DNA from: a virus
Direction: 5' to 3' (one strand)
Length of the DNA stretch: 61,996 nucleotides
Virus record (IMG/VR): IMGVR_UViG_3300044302_003481
Coordinates: 1 to 61,996 of that record
The translations under genes were made by a program, and so were the position numbers. Numbering within the stretch: the first letter of the stretch is position 1; each line of letters starts with the position of its first letter. Below the pieces are notes generated by a model, which was not told the origin of the DNA, made no database searches, and saw only the letters and a list, made by a program, of their open reading frames with translations. This document shows positions 32,734 through 42,380 of the stretch, piece after piece.

Positions 32734-32804
32734 CGTATAGTAGCAAGACGTATTAAGTTTAACCTCAGGTAAACTTATATTGCGACAAAGAAGTATTTAG
32801 TCCT

Positions 32805-33317
32805 ATGTGGAAACTAATCCCCTTATTAATGTTCTTTATTGCACCTTCTGTAAAGGCAGATCTAGTTCATAGGCTATCAACGTCAACTCAGCTATCGGTC
32901 ACGGGAGCAGCAACAAGTGCAGAAAGAATTGGCTCAACCTACGCCGTCTCAGGATCAAACATTAAAGTTGGTTCTGGAAATAGTGACGTGTTTGGAGGAT
33001 TGACGATTGGATCAGCAACAGCTGCTGCAACTATGAAAGCAGGTACTTACGACGTAAATACTGCAGGTAGTGCTTTCAGTTTTTCGGAAAGTTTCACTCA
33101 AGGAGACGGAATACCTGCAATAGGTAGTGGTGTGGATGTTACCTCTGGTGTGGTAGCTGATATGCCAGCTTTTGGTAATACTACAACGCAATCTGGTGGT
33201 GTTGCCGGTACCCTCGCAGGGACAATTACCAGCGCTGGAGTGGTTACGATAACCGGTGGAGGCGCTGGTACCACTGCTACCGGACAATTTGTGAGCGAGG
33301 TAGTCATAGGAGACTGA
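32805..33317 (+). CDS. Secreted Gly/Thr/Ser-rich protein (170 aa)
   Basis: A signal peptide occupies residues 1-18 (MWKLIPLLMFFIAPSVKA). The mature protein is rich in Gly, Thr, Ser and Val with alternating strands, suggesting an extended beta structure or beta-helix. It opens a three-gene plus-strand cassette inside the minus-strand region. No function is known. It could be exported to the host surface or be part of the virion. Confidence 0.65.
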   Translation: MWKLIPLLMFFIAPSVKADLVHRLSTSTQLSVTGAATSAERIGSTYAVSGSNIKVGSGNSDVFGGLTIGSATAAATMKAGTYDVNTAGSAFSFSESFTQGDGIPAIGSGVDVTSGVVADMPAFGNTTTQSGGVAGTLAGTITSAGVVTITGGGAGTTATGQFVSEVVIGD

Positions 33318-33327
33318 GTAGGCTACG

Positions 33328-33759
33328 ATGAAACGCTTATTAACCGTCTTATCACTACTGTTTATACCTGAAGCTGGTGCAGTTCCTGTGATTCCAAATT
33401 TCACTCAAGGAGGAATGACCAGCCATACAGAGACAACATCTAAAGTAACGGAGACGATAAATTCAATTGATTATCAGACAGGGTGGCAGTATACTGTGAC
33501 CGGCACAGGAGTTGAGCATTCGGGATCAAGTATCTCGCCAGATGCGGTAACTGGCAATTCAAATACGCTTCAAGGTGTGACTTCTACATGGACGGGTCTA
33601 GACGCTGCAAACAAACCAGATTGGACAATAGTAAATCCTGGTGGCAGCTTTCAATTTACCGAATCATATCGCTCGCCTGGTATGGTCAATCAGACAATAA
33701 TCCAGAGAGTCACAGAAATCCAAAGCGTCACCGACACAACTTCAACTTTCAGCAACTAA
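33328..33759 (+). CDS. Secreted beta-rich protein (143 aa)
   Basis: The signal peptide is MKRLLTVLSLLFIPEAGA (1-18). The mature part is Thr/Ser-rich with repeating amphipathic strands (WQYTVTGTGVEHSGSS), similar in style to the protein upstream. The genes are 10 bp apart and are clearly co-transcribed. The 3' third overlaps the next frame. Function unknown. Confidence 0.65.
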   Translation: MKRLLTVLSLLFIPEAGAVPVIPNFTQGGMTSHTETTSKVTETINSIDYQTGWQYTVTGTGVEHSGSSISPDAVTGNSNTLQGVTSTWTGLDAANKPDWTIVNPGGSFQFTESYRSPGMVNQTIIQRVTEIQSVTDTTSTFSN

Positions 33760-34475
33760 GCTACCTTTTATTAGTTTTATTAAATGCGAATGTATTATTC
33801 CCGACAGCAGTACGCTCTTCGGACGTTGGCGGTGTTAGCGCCACTGCTAATCCTGTTGCTAATAGTTCAGGTTCTGTCACCAACCAAGCCATCCAGGTTC
33901 TTCAAGGACCGTACATTACCAACACCTACGGAGATGGAATCAGTTGCCAAGGACCTACCCTAAATATCACACCCTTCATTACTGATAGTCATAGCTTTCA
34001 AAAACCTAGAGAATATTATTATGAAGATCCTGTATATGATGTTTCTGACTCCGACAATGATGGCATCGTCGATAATCCCGGCTCCATCCTCTACTACGTG
34101 CCCACAAGAACAGGTCAGAAGGATCAATTTAATTTGTCCTTGGGAATTTCCGCAACCATTTCAATACCCCTTGATGGAGGACTGCAAGCCAGATGTAAAA
34201 AATCAGTGGACACAAGGCTTGCCATGCAAAATCAGCTTATTGCCAATAAAAGATTAGATTTCGAAATAGCACGTCTAAAAAATTGTGGTGAACTATTAAA
34301 GGCGGGAGTAACCTGGCACCCTAAATCCAAGTCAGCAGTTATTTGTTCAGACGTTATATTGGTGAATCCTCCAGGTGTAGTTGGTCCGCATACACATTCT
34401 ATTTCTTCTTCGGCTCCTTTAAAGGAGGGAGACTCCTTTTCTCTCGGTACTGATTTGAACGAATCTCAGAAATAG
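33588..34475 (+). CDS. Secreted or anchored protein without clear start (up to 295 aa)
   Basis: The hydrophobic segment LSYLLLVLLNANVLF, at about residues 55-69, followed by a processing-like site, looks like a signal peptide. The conserved part contains an Asp-rich DVSDSDNDGIVDN Ca2+-binding-like loop, a VPTRTG region and a C-terminal HxHS motif. In this frame there is no ATG, GTG or TTG near the signal peptide; the only ATG, at 33588, is deep inside the previous gene. An unusual start, frameshift from the upstream gene, or a sequence error is possible. The C-terminal end overlaps a convergent minus gene by 77 nt. Confidence 0.5.
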   Translation: MDGSRRCKQTRLDNSKSWWQLSIYRIISLAWYGQSDNNPESHRNPKRHRHNFNFQQLSYLLLVLLNANVLFPTAVRSSDVGGVSATANPVANSSGSVTNQAIQVLQGPYITNTYGDGISCQGPTLNITPFITDSHSFQKPREYYYEDPVYDVSDSDNDGIVDNPGSILYYVPTRTGQKDQFNLSLGISATISIPLDGGLQARCKKSVDTRLAMQNQLIANKRLDFEIARLKNCGELLKAGVTWHPKSKSAVICSDVILVNPPGVVGPHTHSISSSAPLKEGDSFSLGTDLNESQK

Positions 34476-35160
34476 TTAATTTTCTTGGAGCCTTACCAAG
34501 TTTCTTTTGAACTGCTGTAATAACTTTTTTGACGACAGGTTTTACAGTTTTCAAAAGTAAGTCAGCTAAGGGTTTTGCAAGGACACTAGAAATAACAGCA
34601 GTAGACGCAATAACTGCAGTAGTGGTAGCAAGTTGTGCTGATGGAAGATACTGTTCAACAGCTCCAATATCCTCATATAACGTTATACAAATTGTCTTAT
34701 CTTCATTCAACTCAAAACCTACTACCTTTTCTTTTTGATTCTGAGCAACGTCTCCTATACGCGGAGCATTAGGACCAGGGCATGGTACCTCTTTCTTAGG
34801 TACTTTAGGAACCCCTGTCTCTGGAGTTTCAGGAGCAGGTGGAGCTGCATAGGCAGGAGGTTGCGCTGCAGTTGTATAAATTAGATCCTCAGGACTATAA
34901 TCCATAGCGTTGAAACTAGGATAGTGTCCATTAGGACATAACGTTCTTAAACCATTATTATCCTCTATTGGTAAATTTTGTGCTCTCTTATCATCAGGAT
35001 GAAATTCAACACAACCTGGTATATCAACTACAGGGGTACCTATAAGTACAGTAACTGGTGGAACCTCAGGAGCTGTAGGTCTTACAGGTAGACTCCATAT
35101 CTGAATCTGTGGTGTACCTATCTGAGTAACCTGAATATTAATATCAGGTATCTGCTCCAC
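34399..35160 (-). CDS. Pro-rich protein with C-terminal membrane helix (253 aa)
   Basis: Residues 1-60 are Pro/Val/Ile-rich (RPTAPEVPPVTVLIGTPVVD), residues about 90-130 are a Pro-rich linker, and a hydrophobic helix lies at about 178-197 (TTTAVIASTAVISSVLAKPL). The tail is highly basic. It overlaps the upstream 85-aa membrane gene by one base, so the two are coupled. A virion or host-envelope role is likely; the family is not identified. Confidence 0.55.
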   Translation of the reverse strand: MEQIPDINIQVTQIGTPQIQIWSLPVRPTAPEVPPVTVLIGTPVVDIPGCVEFHPDDKRAQNLPIEDNNGLRTLCPNGHYPSFNAMDYSPEDLIYTTAAQPPAYAAPPAPETPETGVPKVPKKEVPCPGPNAPRIGDVAQNQKEKVVGFELNEDKTICITLYEDIGAVEQYLPSAQLATTTAVIASTAVISSVLAKPLADLLLKTVKPVVKKVITAVQKKLGKAPRKLTISEIRSNQYREKRSLPPLKEPKKK

Positions 35161-35417
35161 TATTTAGGAAGACTTAAACTCTTTACACCTAATTGTGCGG
35201 CTCCTCCTGCTTGAGCTGGACCAGTCATTTGTGGCATTTTAGTATCCACTAAAGAAGGTAGTGATCCAGTAACTGATTCAAGGACTTGAGACTTAACCTT
35301 ATTAATAAGTTGATCTCTTTGTAAGTATATAAATAAACCGCTCCCGACAACGGCAAGAGATACAGCGCCAGACGCAACAGCAATGAAGTTGACAACTTTT
35401 TGAACCTTACAAGACAT
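35160..35417 (-). CDS. Small membrane protein (85 aa)
   Basis: Residues 7-31 are hydrophobic (VNFIAVASGAVSLAVVGSGL) and form one membrane helix. The rest is a soluble amphipathic tail. It precedes and overlaps the Pro-rich membrane gene. Together they may form a complex. Function unknown. Confidence 0.55.
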   Translation of the reverse strand: MSCKVQKVVNFIAVASGAVSLAVVGSGLFIYLQRDQLINKVKSQVLESVTGSLPSLVDTKMPQMTGPAQAGGAAQLGVKSLSLPK

Positions 35418-35474
35418 TGTTTATGAAATCTTTGAATTTTGTACCGCCATCATACTCCCATGCATATCCTTATT

Positions 35475-38400
35475 TTATTTAGCCTCCAATGCTGTTACTT
35501 TTGCTGATAGTTCCTTGATTGCGTTCACTAAAACAGGAACCAATCTTTCATATTTCAAACCGTATGCTGAGTCATCTTCATTGAGATTGACAACTAACAT
35601 ATCATCTTTATTCGTTGGATTCCCTTCAATAGCTAAGACATCTTGAGCTAAAAATCCAATATGTTTCTTATTACGTTTCTTACTACCATCAGGGGTGTTG
35701 TCGTCATACCAACAACGCTTGTCCCAACGATATGTTACAGGTTTTAATTGATTAATCCAATTCAACCCATTAGTAAAGTCAACAACATCAGTTTTATCTC
35801 TCTTATCAGAAGATGAGATAGATGTATCCGCACAATATAAATTAGTAACATCATTATTACCTAGACATACAATATTATTACCAGTTGTAACTGATCCTGA
35901 AGGAGAAGAACCTGATCCTGCAGCCCAACCCAACATAGTATTATTATCTCCATCTGTTATCTCGTCCCCAGCGGTCATTCCTAAAGCAGCGTTATAATGC
36001 CCAGTTGTGAGGTTTGCTATCGCTTGATAACCGCAACCAGTATTATCGTTTCCAGTATTTATCTTCTTTCCACATTCATAACCTACGCTGACATTCCTAT
36101 GACCATCTGCTGTACCATTTTGGTCAGAACATCCTGAATAAGTACCAATAGCAACATTTTTCTCTCCATTATCTATATCTTTACCAGCATAATAACCAAT
36201 ACATGTATTTTTAGAACCTGCTGAACTTGTACTTAATGCATATGAACCTACTGCAGTATTTTCTCCTGCAGTAGTATTTTCAGCCATTGTGTATCTACCT
36301 ATAGCAACATTACTACTAGCAGTTGTGTTCTTTCCTAATGCGTGATAACCAATTCCTACACCGCCTGAACCAGTCGTATTAGCATCTAAAGCTTGTGAAC
36401 CAACAGAAACATTTTCTACACCTGTTGTATTTGCTTTTAATGCATAATTACCAACAGCACTGTTATTATCACCACCAGTATTTAAATTTAATGTTTCAAA
36501 ACCAACAGCTACATTATCATGTCCTGCATCAGTAATAGTATATAAAGCACTATTACCTACAGCAGTATTTCTAGATGCTTCAGTAATGCTGTAGAAAGCA
36601 GTACTACCTATTCCAGTGTTGTTAACACCAGTGGTATGGTTCTGACCTACTCTATACCCAATAGCAACATTACCTGTTCCTGTAGTGGTAGATTTAAGTG
36701 CTTCGTAACCAATAGCAATTTGATAACTACCATCTGTTGCAGTCTTTAATGCCTCGTACCCAATAGCAACTTTACCGTTGCCATTTGTGCCTGAAAGCAT
36801 TGCACGATGACCAACACCAACATTATTACTTCCAGTATTTACGTTTAAAACACCATCACCAACACCAACATTAGCAGCACCTGTTGTATTGGTTTCTAAA
36901 GTATTATGTCCTATAGCAACATTATAAGAGGCAGTGGTGTTTGCACCTAATGCATTTCTACCTACTGCTACGTTTTGAGTACCTGTAGTATTAGCATCTA
37001 ATGCAACAGAACCAACAGCAACATTACCATCACCCGTTGTGTTTGCACTTAAAGAGTTTGTACCAACAGCAGTATTACTAGCTCCAGTAGTATTTGCTCC
37101 CATGCTATATCTTCCAATAGCAGTGTTGTAATGAGCCGTAGTATTTACTTTTAAAGCGTCTCTTCCTAATGCTGTATTATGTATTCCTGTTGTGTTTAAA
37201 TATAATGACTGATGACCTACAGCAGTATTTTCAGTAGCAGTTGTATTTGAACTTAAAGCATTAACACCTACAGCTACACATGAACCGCCAGTAGTGTTTG
37301 CATCTAAAGCTAAAGCTCCAACGGCTGTATTTTCATATCCAGTTGTATTATTTTGTAAAGCAAGTCTTCCTACTGCTGTTTGATTACTTGCGGTTGTATT
37401 TTCGTATAATGCTAGATAACCAACGGCAGTATTATTACTTGCAGTTGTTTGTACACCTAATGCGCCGTAACCAACACCAGTATTATTTGATCCTGTCGTA
37501 TTGGCATCTAATGTATTAAGACCAACAGCACAATTTAATGTTCCAGATGTATTTGCAGCTAATGAGTTATAACCAAAAGCAACATTATTATTAGCAGTAG
37601 TAAGCGCACCTAAAGAGTTATACCCATAAGCAGTATTCTGTACTCCTGTTGTACATGCGTCTAAACAAGTAACACCGACAGCAGTATTACCATCTCCAGT
37701 AGTTATCGCTGTTCCAGCGTTATATCCAATTAACGTATTACTAGTTGCATCTGTTCCAGAAAAACTATCACCTGCACCTGCACCAACTCTGGTGTTATTT
37801 TGAGCATCAGTGGCGTCAATACCTCCCTCTGCAACTAGTATTCCAGTAACTGTCGCTCCCGTATTTGATGTCTCAAAACGCTTGGTGTTGTCGTAATAGA
37901 GTTCTACAGCTCCGTCTGCTATGAACTTAGCCATAGCCTCATTTCCAGCAGCATTCAATATCTGTGCTTTTGAAGAAAGTAGGTTTAAATTTCCAGTACC
38001 AGTATCAGCGAGGTATGAATCACTCCCGTCATGGTAAATAGTTAAGTCCGATGAAGTTCCAAATGCAGCCTTTGCATTGTCATTAAATATCAAATCATCT
38101 GCTGATTTATCCCAAACAACGTTTGCAGCTGCACCAGTAAACGTTACATCTCCGTCGTGTGTAGCTCCATCGTCTACACAAACTCCTATAATATTGAATC
38201 CAGCAGCGTTTGTATGCGCTTTTAATATATTATTATGATATAGCTCGCAAGCACCATTAGCAGCACCTACTAAATAATTTTCTCCTGCAGCACTAGTTAA
38301 CTTAAGATCATCTCCACGTATAAAGAAAGTCCCCGTGTCATTTTCTAGATATGTATTTGTAGAATTATGATATAGCTCTAGGTCATTACCTGTTCCGATT

Positions 38401-38876
38401 TGTAATTTCTTATTATCAGGTAAATTAAAACCATCTCCACTAAGACTAAACGTTAAGACACCATCTGAAGTGAAACCCATCGTTCCACCAGTTACAGAAT
38501 ATAGCCCTGTGTTGTTGTCCGTTCCAAAGGTAATACTTGGCGCGGTAGCACTACCTGCAGGGAACTCAGTACCTACTGTGACGTAGTCTGCACCAGATAA
38601 GATAACACCAAAGAAAGCATGTCCATTAGCTGGAGCTGAACTAAATACAATATTATTTCCTAATAGTTTGAAACCTGCACTACCCGTCGGATCAGGTTCT
38701 TGAATGACTCCATTAACTGAGATATAAATCTGCTGAGTGTTAATTGGGAAAGGTACTGGAGCAGCTCCTCCAACTAATAATGCAAACGAAGTTGTGCTCC
38801 CGTTAAAACTAGAACTTATATCGTCAATAATTTTGTTGCCTGACTCCGCAACTTGCAGATCATTCCCAATATACAT
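35475..38876 (-). CDS. Large tail fibre with YadA-like repeats and S74 chaperone (1133 aa)
   Basis: The N-terminal module (DDISSSFNGSTTSFAL) is shared with the 958-aa fibre, suggesting the same attachment site on the virion. Residues about 110-345 contain phrases such as VELYYDNTKRFETS, shared with the 732-aa fibre. About 640 residues of 17-residue NTAVG repeats follow. The C-terminal S74 chaperone (SSDKRDKTDVVDF, HIGFLAQDVLA) ends with a coiled coil. It is the longest fibre and probably a receptor-binding shaft. Confidence 0.88.
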   Translation of the reverse strand: MYIGNDLQVAESGNKIIDDISSSFNGSTTSFALLVGGAAPVPFPINTQQIYISVNGVIQEPDPTGSAGFKLLGNNIVFSSAPANGHAFFGVILSGADYVTVGTEFPAGSATAPSITFGTDNNTGLYSVTGGTMGFTSDGVLTFSLSGDGFNLPDNKKLQIGTGNDLELYHNSTNTYLENDTGTFFIRGDDLKLTSAAGENYLVGAANGACELYHNNILKAHTNAAGFNIIGVCVDDGATHDGDVTFTGAAANVVWDKSADDLIFNDNAKAAFGTSSDLTIYHDGSDSYLADTGTGNLNLLSSKAQILNAAGNEAMAKFIADGAVELYYDNTKRFETSNTGATVTGILVAEGGIDATDAQNNTRVGAGAGDSFSGTDATSNTLIGYNAGTAITTGDGNTAVGVTCLDACTTGVQNTAYGYNSLGALTTANNNVAFGYNSLAANTSGTLNCAVGLNTLDANTTGSNNTGVGYGALGVQTTASNNTAVGYLALYENTTASNQTAVGRLALQNNTTGYENTAVGALALDANTTGGSCVAVGVNALSSNTTATENTAVGHQSLYLNTTGIHNTALGRDALKVNTTAHYNTAIGRYSMGANTTGASNTAVGTNSLSANTTGDGNVAVGSVALDANTTGTQNVAVGRNALGANTTASYNVAIGHNTLETNTTGAANVGVGDGVLNVNTGSNNVGVGHRAMLSGTNGNGKVAIGYEALKTATDGSYQIAIGYEALKSTTTGTGNVAIGYRVGQNHTTGVNNTGIGSTAFYSITEASRNTAVGNSALYTITDAGHDNVAVGFETLNLNTGGDNNSAVGNYALKANTTGVENVSVGSQALDANTTGSGGVGIGYHALGKNTTASSNVAIGRYTMAENTTAGENTAVGSYALSTSSAGSKNTCIGYYAGKDIDNGEKNVAIGTYSGCSDQNGTADGHRNVSVGYECGKKINTGNDNTGCGYQAIANLTTGHYNAALGMTAGDEITDGDNNTMLGWAAGSGSSPSGSVTTGNNIVCLGNNDVTNLYCADTSISSSDKRDKTDVVDFTNGLNWINQLKPVTYRWDKRCWYDDNTPDGSKKRNKKHIGFLAQDVLAIEGNPTNKDDMLVVNLNEDDSAYGLKYERLVPVLVNAIKELSAKVTALEAK
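35860..37800 (-). repeat. 51-nt tandem repeat array inside fibre gene
   Basis: In-frame units of 17 codons with core NTAVG or NVAVG, homologous to the array at 15988-17739. Boundaries are approximate. Confidence 0.75.
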
Positions 38877-38926
38877 TTTGTATTAGATGACTTTGTTATC
38901 TTCTATTGTATTTCTACTCTATTTAT

Positions 38927-39253
38927 CTATTCCGCTTCAAACTTAGTATTTGGACCATTAGTAGTAGGTGCTTTAGGCCAAACGACTGATCCATAGCCAG
39001 ATGACGCATATGTTTGACAAATATCTCTCAATGCTTGACGATATGCTGCCCATGCTGCTTGATCGACACTACAACCAGGTGTCATTGTCCAATCAGTTGT
39101 ACGTAATAAAAAATCACGTTTCTTACGAATAATATCCCAACTTGTTTCATCTAATTTTAAAATTGCTCTATCAAACTGCTTATCAAGCTCTGCTTTAATC
39201 TCTTCAAACTTTTGTTGAAGAACACTTATATCGCCAAATGTAGATAGTCCCAT
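38927..39253 (-). CDS. Phage tail assembly chaperone-like (Phage_tail_APC) protein (108 aa)
   Basis: The second half has the signature RDFLLRTTDWTMTPGC, then AWAAYRQALRDICQTYASSG and VVWPKAP. This is the Phage_tail_APC pattern (R..LL..DWT......W..YRQ.LR) found next to tail fibre genes. The N-terminal half is a long helix. It sits directly before the large fibre and probably assists its folding or attachment. Confidence 0.75.
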   Translation of the reverse strand: MGLSTFGDISVLQQKFEEIKAELDKQFDRAILKLDETSWDIIRKKRDFLLRTTDWTMTPGCSVDQAAWAAYRQALRDICQTYASSGYGSVVWPKAPTTNGPNTKFEAE

Positions 39254-39256
39254 GAC

Positions 39257-39598
39257 TTAAGTCTGATCAAGGTAACTCAGTGTCAGATCCATTGCAGTGG
39301 CAGTATCACAACGTGCTCTTAATACATCACTAGCTTCGAGGATGATTTTACTTCCTGTAATCAACTCAAGAGAAGACCCAGCTGGAACCGGAACACTCTT
39401 TAGTAGATAAACATTATCCCCACTATTAGGAACCATGTAGACATCCACGTTTGCACTGGTAGATGTTTTATTAGCAACTAAAGCATTAAGAATAATAAGA
39501 GTTGAAGATGCTCCAGCTGTCAACACATTTGTATTGGTGCTACTTACAGCATCTGTAACTAAACTGGATTTAGTTGCTTGTTTGAAGGTATTTGCCAT
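39257..39598 (-). CDS. Beta-structured minor tail protein (113 aa)
   Basis: A 113-residue strand-rich protein (STLIILNALVANKTSTSANV, LKSVPVPAGSSLELITGSKI) of the kind found as small decoration or tail proteins. It is packed between the APC gene and an Mtd_N-type gene. No exact family is named. Confidence 0.5.
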   Translation of the reverse strand: MANTFKQATKSSLVTDAVSSTNTNVLTAGASSTLIILNALVANKTSTSANVDVYMVPNSGDNVYLLKSVPVPAGSSLELITGSKIILEASDVLRARCDTATAMDLTLSYLDQT

Positions 39599-39599
39599 A

Positions 39600-40004
39600 T
39601 CAGCCTAAAGCCACGATGAGAGCGATGTTGTCATTGGAATTAAATAAACCATTCACAGTCAAGCTTCCTGTAATAGAAACGTTACCTGGAATAGTCGCTG
39701 ATCCACTTCCATCTATTGTAAGCCGAGCAACACCTCCCGTTACTATTGCTATTTGATCAGATCCAGTAGAAATAATTCCTGTATTAGGGTCATTTGCAAA
39801 TTTAAGAGCACAGCTGGTTAATGAACCAAGTCCAAAAGATGCATTAGATCCATCTTCTCTTAAAAGTGCTATACCACCAGCAGTGGAATTATCATGAACA
39901 ACACAGACCTTTTTATCTGTGTCAATAGTAAGTTCTCCTACTGCACCAATGAAAGTAGAAGTTTGATTTGTTGATCCTCGACGGAGTTGTACTTGGGTTG
40001 CCAT
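39600..40004 (-). CDS. Tail fibre-like protein with Mtd_N-type start (134 aa)
   Basis: The start MATQVQLRRGSTNQTSTFIG then GAVGELTIDTDKK, VVHDNSTAGG matches the Mtd_N-like domain found at the base of fibres and knob proteins. The remaining ~80 residues are the usual beta-strand shaft. It is too short to reach far and is probably a collar or fibre base component. Confidence 0.65.
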   Translation of the reverse strand: MATQVQLRRGSTNQTSTFIGAVGELTIDTDKKVCVVHDNSTAGGIALLREDGSNASFGLGSLTSCALKFANDPNTGIISTGSDQIAIVTGGVARLTIDGSGSATIPGNVSITGSLTVNGLFNSNDNIALIVALG

Positions 40005-40008
40005 AAGC

Positions 40009-42300
40009 CTATCCTAATGCAACTGCTATTGCAGTAGCGAAACTTTCGGTTGCGATGTCCCCAGTTTCATCTGGGAGAGTTAAAGTTCGATCCGCAGTTG
40101 GATCGGTAACTGCAAGAGTTGTTTCATAAGAGTTAGCCGTAGCACCCTCAAAGACAAGTGGACTTGCTCCTGCAAATACAGCGCTTCCTGCAGTAATCGT
40201 TCCTGTAATCGTAGGACTGGTAATACTTTTGTTAGTTAAAGTTTGAGAACCAGCTAACGTCACAACCGTGGAGTCAATCGCGTAAGTTACAGTCGAACCT
40301 GTAGCACTCGTATCAATTCCAGTTCCACCAGTAAGAACTAATGTTGCTGAATCCAAATCAATCGAAATTGATCCAGAATCAGACTGAACATCTAAGTCTT
40401 CAGCTGTAATTTTAGTATCTACATACGCCTTAATACTCTGCTGTGTAGCCAAGTGTGTTGCAGAGTTACTAGACATATTATCTTCATCTTTAATTGATGT
40501 TCCTGATATGGCATCATTTAGAACAGCACTAGTTAATGTCTTATTAGTTAAAGTATCTGAAGTAGCTAAACCAACGAGTGTGTCTGTAGCGTTAGGAAGC
40601 GTAACAATTCGATCTGCTGTTGGATCTCCTACAGTCAAAGTTGTTTCATGAGCATCAGCAGTAGTACCTTCAAATACCATGGAGGCATCACTAAGATATA
40701 AACCAGAAACTGTTGGAGACGTTAACGTTTTATTAGTTAAAGTTTGAGAACCAGCTAAAGTAGCTACGGTACTATCAATAGCAAAGGTAGCTGTAGTACC
40801 TGATCCACTTGTATCTATACCAGTTCCACCAGTAAGTATTAATGGTTCTGAATCTAAATCAACATCAAAGTTACCAGAGTCAGTCTGTACATCTAAATCT
40901 TCAGCAGTGATCTTGGTATCTACATAAGCTTTAATACTTTGTTGTGTGGCTAAATGAGTGGCTGAATCACTCGACATATTATCTTCATCTTTTATTGAAG
41001 TTCCTGATATAGAACCATTTAAAACAGCACTAGTTAAAGTCTTATTTGTAAGAGTTTCAGTGGCGTCAATTAAAGAGATAGTTCCATTAACATCCTGAAC
41101 AGTCAGAGTTCTAGTAGTACTTCCAGAAATACCTGAACATTCAAATGCTAATTGCTTTGTATTATCTGAATTATCGCGAACTCTAAAACCACTATCATCG
41201 GTAACAACTGCAGTAGAAGTAATAGAAGAGAGTCCCGCAATTGTTGTTGCAGTTCCACCTAAAGCAATACCTGTACTTCCAACCGTTACTGAACTATTAG
41301 CAAGCTTTGCATTAGGAATTGCATTTGTTCCTATTTCACCAGATGTGTAAGTTAAACCAGATCCAGATGCAACACTAATATGTGCTCTAACTTCAGAAGC
41401 TGAAGGACCTGTATATGTAATAACACCTGTTGAATTGTTATAAGCTAAGCTTCCATCTCCACCTGAATCGGTAACAGAAAGAGAAGTTAATAATGCAACT
41501 GTACCTGTAGCATCAGGTAATGTAATTGTTCTATCAGCTGTCGAATCTGTCGCAGTTACTGTTGTTTCATAAGCGTTAGCTGTTGATCCTTCAAAAACAA
41601 TATTTCCACTTCCGATACTAATTGTATTAGCTGCATCTATCGCGCCTGCATATAAAGTTGTACCTATTATTGATGTAGAAGTTAAAGAACTTAAGCCAAC
41701 AAAAGTAGTAACCGTTGCACCTAAACTTACACCAGTGCTACCAATTGTTACTGCACTGTTTGCTAAATTACTATTTCCTATTGAAGTGGCAGTTGTTAAT
41801 ACAGTTCCAGTTTCATTTGGAAGTGTAATAGTCCTGTCAGCAGTTGGATCAGTCGCAGTTAATGTTGTCTCATAAGCATCAGCTGTTGCTCCTTCAAAAG
41901 TTAAGCCACTAGTGGTTAATTTTAAAGAATTAGCAGCATCTTCAGTACCTACATTTAAGGTGGTTACATTTCCAGTCGTTGCTGTTAATGCTGTTATACC
42001 AGTGAAAGTCGTAACAGTCGCACCAAGTGCAACAGCAGTTCCACCAATTGTTACTGAACTATTTGCTAATTGAGCATTAGGAATAGAACTTGTTCCTAAA
42101 ACACCTGTCGAAGAGTTATATGTTAATCCCTCACCAGAGGCAATACTTATCGCTCCTCGTGCTCTCGCAGTTGTATGATAAAGATTCGTATTCTCAGTAA
42201 GATCAGCTGTCGTATTACCGCCAAAATCTAATTTATCTGAGGAAGTATTTAACTCCTGAAATAAACCACTGACAATTACGAGTGACTTTCTAGTTGCCAT
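40009..42300 (-). CDS. Repetitive tail fibre protein (763 aa)
   Basis: Residues about 80-420 and 430-750 contain repeated modules such as DPTADRTITLPNETGTV, TLTNKTLTSAVLN and SIKDEDNMSS...THLATQQSIKAYVD; the last two occur twice, about 170 residues apart. The protein is rich in Thr, Ser and Gly and looks like a trimeric beta-helical shaft, but lacks the S74 domain. The repeats make it a likely site of recombination. Confidence 0.75.
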   Translation of the reverse strand: MATRKSLVIVSGLFQELNTSSDKLDFGGNTTADLTENTNLYHTTARARGAISIASGEGLTYNSSTGVLGTSSIPNAQLANSSVTIGGTAVALGATVTTFTGITALTATTGNVTTLNVGTEDAANSLKLTTSGLTFEGATADAYETTLTATDPTADRTITLPNETGTVLTTATSIGNSNLANSAVTIGSTGVSLGATVTTFVGLSSLTSTSIIGTTLYAGAIDAANTISIGSGNIVFEGSTANAYETTVTATDSTADRTITLPDATGTVALLTSLSVTDSGGDGSLAYNNSTGVITYTGPSASEVRAHISVASGSGLTYTSGEIGTNAIPNAKLANSSVTVGSTGIALGGTATTIAGLSSITSTAVVTDDSGFRVRDNSDNTKQLAFECSGISGSTTRTLTVQDVNGTISLIDATETLTNKTLTSAVLNGSISGTSIKDEDNMSSDSATHLATQQSIKAYVDTKITAEDLDVQTDSGNFDVDLDSEPLILTGGTGIDTSGSGTTATFAIDSTVATLAGSQTLTNKTLTSPTVSGLYLSDASMVFEGTTADAHETTLTVGDPTADRIVTLPNATDTLVGLATSDTLTNKTLTSAVLNDAISGTSIKDEDNMSSNSATHLATQQSIKAYVDTKITAEDLDVQSDSGSISIDLDSATLVLTGGTGIDTSATGSTVTYAIDSTVVTLAGSQTLTNKSITSPTITGTITAGSAVFAGASPLVFEGATANSYETTLAVTDPTADRTLTLPDETGDIATESFATAIAVALG

Positions 42301-42380
42301 ACTTCAGTCCAACTCAGTTCTATATTTTTTTTACAAAAAAGAACTATTATTTAATATCTATCCTACCAATAATACAGTTA

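Noticed and set aside
33012-33404. 130-aa minus-strand frame across the secreted genes
   Set aside because: It is antisense to two genes with clear signal peptides and shows a Ser/Thr/Cys composition typical of a shadow frame.
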